Both the position numbers and the translations under genes were made by a program. DNA of 8,946 bases from a candidate division WWE3 bacterium RIFCSPLOWO2_01_FULL_39_13. Lineage in GTDB: Bacteria > Patescibacteriota > WWE3 > 2-01-FULL-39-13. This document shows, in pieces, positions 6,313 through 8,946 of the stretch (its first letter is position 1; every line of letters starts with the position of its first letter). The stretch is taken from positions 1 to 8,946 of the forward strand of contig MEVH01000012.1 of the NCBI GenBank assembly GCA_001772665.1. The letters are read 5' to 3'. The notes under the pieces are model-generated. The model was not told the origin of the DNA, searched no databases, and saw only the letters and a list, made by a program, of their open reading frames with translations.

Positions 6313-6940
6313 TTAAGGGTTTCCGCAACTTGATTGCTGGTACTGCTTGGCAAGTTTATCCATATACTTCGCCCCGCAGAGTTCTTCTATTCTTGCCATG
6401 ACCATTTGAACTGATTTAAAAGGACAAGTCGGAAGAGAAGAAATATATTTATATTTCTTGTACTTCGGCTTCCACAGATTTCCCAGCAATTTGTTTAAAT
6501 TGATGAAGAGAGATAATAAGACAATATCAGCTTGTTTCGGTTTTAAATATAGTTAATCCATCGGTTTTGAAGCCAGGAATACGATTATAAACACTTAAAG
6601 GACCGAGTTCGTGAGAAAGCATACGTACCGTCGCGTAGCGGATAACTCCGTTAGGATGTTGCAGAAGCTGAAAAAACCAGGGAAAAAGAAAGTCCGGCTC
6701 AGCCTCTCTATCGTGCAGAAAATATACCACCGAAACTACTACAACGAAGTTCTCCCGTCGCCAGTCTTCAGAAATTTTGTTATATACTTCCGGTGCATCT
6801 TTGACCAAATTCTGAATATCTTCATATTTACCTTTTACCCCCGAACAATATACTAACTTCCTAACCAGCCTAGCTGCACGCCGGCTATCGTCCATTCTTC
6901 CTTGTAGAATCATTTCAAAACATTCCTTAATTGTGTCCAT
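6313..6940 (-). pseudogene. Protein of unknown function, split by a one-base frameshift
   Basis: The first frame starts at the ATG at 6940 and stops at the TGA at 6529-6527, ending GLTIFKTETS. If one A is removed from the AAAA run (plus-strand 6541-6544), the frame continues as GLTIFK-PKQADIVLLSLF for 70 more codons to a TAA at 6315-6313, and the whole span becomes 208 residues. The second part looks like real protein: mixed composition, NLWKPKYKKYKYISSLPTC, and VQMVMARIEELCG. The first part looks helical, with a HEAT-like stretch HPNGVIRYATVRMLSHELG. I do not recognise the family. An upstream TTG at 6952 is rejected because AAAGGA (6958-6953) abuts it, while that site lies 12 bases before the ATG. 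The break may be a true mutation, a +1 frameshift, or a sequencing error. Confidence 0.7.
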
Positions 6941-6997
6941 TCGCGTTGGCAATCCTTTCTACTTTTTAATTTAATATGCGCTGTAGCTAGACATTGA

Positions 6998-7909
6998 TTA
7001 ATCTATCGATGCTAAAACCACACTCGTATCTTTATTGACAACAATCTTATATTCCTCTGTATACCGAGTAGTTTGATATGGAGGTGTATCATTAAAAACT
7101 TTCCAAGCAACTGTATCTTTAACGACCCATTCTGTATTACTTTCAGTAACTTCACGATTACTAATGGATGCCTTGGAGTTAAAGCCTCCTAAGCTGAATA
7201 CTCGAATAGTATATAAGAAATCCATTAATCCTCTAACAGAGCTTTCATCTATCGGCTGATTCACTGCTATTTTTGTTGTTCCCAACCTGCCATCGTGCAG
7301 ATAATCCTCTAATATCAATCGATGGCTGCCTGAAATCACACTTTCCTCTATATTAAATGGGTAGAAAACACTACCTTGCTGTTTATCAGCATAGCTTGTA
7401 TTTATGTAAGAAAAATAATTGCTGTTGCATACATAAAAACTGGTTGGAGGAGTAATTATATAATTGGGATTATTTGATCCCTGCATATAATAATCATATT
7501 TATTGGTTAATTTATTTATTCTAAATAAATATGTATCTTTGGATATTTGAAATTCGCGGTTAATCGTTTCCTGAGGAATTATTTCTGTAACATTGTTAGC
7601 ACAGCCACTTTGAAGGTTATCTTTATGACATTTATTATATGAAAGAAATTGATTAATTAAAGTTAGAACTTCAGTTTCATCACGAGCGCATGGAAATAAA
7701 CCAATTGTTTGTGGAGCTTGGTTGTTATCAACTGAACCTAATAGAAATCCATCTAGTGTCTTAATATTTCCTATTTGTATTGTTTGATTATTGCCTGGTA
7801 GCCTATTTCCGATTAAATAACTACGACACAAAAAAATAATTATTGAGGCAACTACAAAAACAGCTATTACAAGAGCAAACTTATATAATGAATTCTTTAT
7901 GATTATCAT
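6998..7909 (-). CDS. Exported, N-terminally anchored protein of unknown function (303 aa)
   Basis: No family is recognised. One membrane segment (about residues 10-28, after a basic start MIIIKNSLYK) is followed by a long polar region rich in Asn, Ser, Thr and Tyr, so the protein is probably anchored with its body outside. Four cysteines lie in that body (C74, C94, C103, C161), enough for two disulfides. C28 ends the membrane segment, but the context (IIIFLCRSY) does not give a good lipobox. The DNA is locally very AT-rich (7501-7560 has 13 G or C of 60), richer in AT than the M23 gene beside it (26 of 60 at 8041-8100). The ATG at 7909 has no ribosome binding site. A TATAGA/TATATA stretch lies about 20 bases upstream without a convincing -35. 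It may precede the frameshifted gene in one transcript (57-base gap). Confidence 0.7.
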   Translation of the reverse strand: MIIIKNSLYKFALVIAVFVVASIIIFLCRSYLIGNRLPGNNQTIQIGNIKTLDGFLLGSVDNNQAPQTIGLFPCARDETEVLTLINQFLSYNKCHKDNLQSGCANNVTEIIPQETINREFQISKDTYLFRINKLTNKYDYYMQGSNNPNYIITPPTSFYVCNSNYFSYINTSYADKQQGSVFYPFNIEESVISGSHRLILEDYLHDGRLGTTKIAVNQPIDESSVRGLMDFLYTIRVFSLGGFNSKASISNREVTESNTEWVVKDTVAWKVFNDTPPYQTTRYTEEYKIVVNKDTSVVLASID

Positions 7910-8027
7910 AATTTTATGACGATTCTATATATTAGCTTAATTTATTCGGATCAGAAGTCAAGAACACCGATGCAGTTCCAGCTTTACAATGTATCAGAAA
8001 AAGACTTGCGATAACAAAATCCTTACG
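7910..8027. other. Intergenic gap between M23 gene and exported-protein gene
   Basis: About 118 bases without a supported gene. On the minus strand just after the M23 stop there is an imperfect stem, GCGTAA...TTATCGC, followed by AAGTCTTTTT, which is a weak terminator candidate. Further on, TTGACT and an AT-rich TAATATATAGAAT run lie 21-24 bases apart, too far for a standard promoter. Nothing here can be called firmly. Confidence 0.3.
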
Positions 8028-8946
8028 CTACTTCAAATGCCAGTAAAGGGACATCTTCCCGTCTTCGTGGAATATGAAAACTCCATTTCCACCGTCTTTT
8101 AGGCAGTTTCTGCAGAAATACGCTTTACCGTCATCGACCGCACTTATCGTAATGTCTCCCATGCCGACCATATCAAGAGCTGGATGAATTTTGCCGTTGT
8201 ACATCCAGTTATAACAGGTCTTTGTTCCATAATTCTGCGTAATCCTAACGTCATCCATCGGCCAGTCCAAATCGCCTTCACCTGCCTTAGAATCTCCGCT
8301 TGGATCCCTGCTGCATCCACTGCTCCACCTGACCGTTTTCGACTTTAAGACCTTTTTGGGGTCTATAGAATTATTGTAATACCAGCTCCATGAAGGGTTC
8401 TGTTCAAAATCAGAAACCGTATACTTATAAACTCCGAAATGAAGATGAGCACCAGACGAAAACCCGCTGTTGCCCATAGTTCCTATTTTTTCCCCTTTTT
8501 TAACATCTACTCCCTGGCCTTCTCTAATTACAACATTTGCAGCACTTTGTATCTGGGCAAGTTCCTTTTGAGCATCTTTTAGAGCCTGCTGGTATTTTTT
8601 CTCGTCATTCTTAGTAATTTTCAGAAGGTTGTCTTTCTCGGCCTTTTGCTGTTCCAGAGCCTGCTTCAGATTTTCGGCAAGTGCTTTCTGTTTCTCGATT
8701 TCAGCTTTTATCGTTTCTACTTCATCTTTTTTGCCATTTAATAGTTTTTCCTGATCTTCATAAGTGTCCTTGGTTTTATTCATACGATTAATCAATTCCT
8801 TATCTTCGGCTTCTATTAACTCAAGGTATTTCATGCGGGCAACAAAATCAGACATGTTTCCGGAGCCTATCAGAACTTCCATTGGAGAAGACTGGCTTTC
8901 AATATACTGGCTTCTTATTCTCAACTCGAGCCTGTCTATATGTCCG
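8028..8946 (-). CDS. Coiled-coil M23-family peptidase with permuted domain order, 5' end outside window
   Basis: A probable secreted peptidoglycan endopeptidase or EnvC-like factor. The frame is open to the right edge (GHIDRLE before the TTG at 8924), so the start and signal peptide lie outside. Numbering from that codon, residues 1-128 are an EnvC-like coiled coil (SSPMEVLIGSGNMSDFVARM, then Lys/Glu/Gln-rich heptads). Residues 130-193 hold the part that usually ends an M23 domain: KKGEKIGTMGNSGFSSG and HLHFG (H160, H162), then DPKKVL. A linker (about 194-218) follows. Residues 219-298 hold the part that usually begins it: WPMDDVRITQNYG, HPALD (H247, D251), the A-DDGKAYF strand, and YWHLK with H296, where the protein stops. 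All expected zinc and catalytic residues are therefore present, but in swapped order. Four cysteines (C204, C237, C271, C274) lie in the linker and last half. Confidence 0.85.
   Translation of the reverse strand, partial: GHIDRLELRIRSQYIESQSSPMEVLIGSGNMSDFVARMKYLELIEAEDKELINRMNKTKDTYEDQEKLLNGKKDEVETIKAEIEKQKALAENLKQALEQQKAEKDNLLKITKNDEKKYQQALKDAQKELAQIQSAANVVIREGQGVDVKKGEKIGTMGNSGFSSGAHLHFGVYKYTVSDFEQNPSWSWYYNNSIDPKKVLKSKTVRWSSGCSRDPSGDSKAGEGDLDWPMDDVRITQNYGTKTCYNWMYNGKIHPALDMVGMGDITISAVDDGKAYFCRNCLKDGGNGVFIFHEDGKMSLYWHLK

Noticed and set aside
6527..6529. TGA read as glycine (Gracilibacteria/SR1 code) to explain the broken gene
   Set aside because: Reading through this TGA in the same frame gives unlike-protein sequence that soon stops, while a one-base shift gives a good continuation. 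TGA is also the true stop at three ATGA junctions.
6611..6856. Plus-strand 81-residue ORF opposite the frameshifted gene
   Set aside because: It is basic and lacks start signals; the minus strand has a better ribosome binding site and more protein-like sequence.
8000..8030. Intrinsic terminator after the M23 gene
   Set aside because: GCGTAA/TTATCGC pairs only with a bulge and the T-run is offset by several bases; too weak to list as a feature.
8922..8924. TTG as the start of the M23 gene
   Set aside because: The frame continues to the right edge with coiled-coil-like residues (GHIDRLE), and a start here would leave a secreted protein without a signal peptide.

Overview
The window looks like part of the genome of a Candidate Phyla Radiation (Patescibacteria, probably Microgenomates-like) bacterium. 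This is an inference from style: AT-leaning DNA, short intergenic gaps, ATGA gene overlaps, many small membrane proteins without a recognisable family, a CAP-domain protein with an FLPH-type N-terminus, and a polyprenyl-phosphate glycosyltransferase with a GtrA tail. The genetic code appears to be the standard bacterial one, because TGA serves as a real stop at several tight gene junctions.

Layout. Bases 2-982 (+) hold the C-terminal part of an IS1634-type DDE transposase that is cut by the left edge. An extended -10 promoter (1020-1028) follows at once and leads into a small membrane protein gene (1035-1412, +) that looks leaderless. Bases 6236 down to 1451 (-) form one tight block of six genes: small membrane protein, membrane-tethered CAP protein, small three-helix membrane protein, DPM1-like glycosyltransferase with GtrA domain, ALG5-like glycosyltransferase, and UDP-glucose 6-dehydrogenase. 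A fair sigma70-type promoter (6267-6295) lies just upstream. Bases 6313-6940 (-) encode a protein of unknown function split by a one-base frameshift at an AAAA run. Bases 6998-7909 (-) encode an AT-rich exported or anchored protein of unknown function. Bases 8028-8946 (-) encode a coiled-coil M23 peptidase that runs off the right edge, and its M23 domain halves are in swapped order.

How the genes fit together. The six-gene block joins activated-sugar supply (UDP-glucuronate from Ugd) to two enzymes that probably load sugars onto polyprenyl phosphate, and a GtrA segment that may help move the lipid-linked sugar across the membrane. The CAP protein and two small membrane proteins are translationally coupled to them, which suggests one envelope-glycan or surface-modification job. 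The M23 protein suggests peptidoglycan remodelling nearby, in a separate unit.

The two most notable observations are the circularly permuted order of the M23 metallopeptidase motifs and the frameshifted gene at 6313-6940, whose second half is invisible to a simple ORF caller. I see no rRNA, tRNA, CRISPR array, riboswitch or convincing intrinsic terminator, and no gene-free stretch longer than about 120 bases once the frameshifted gene is counted.
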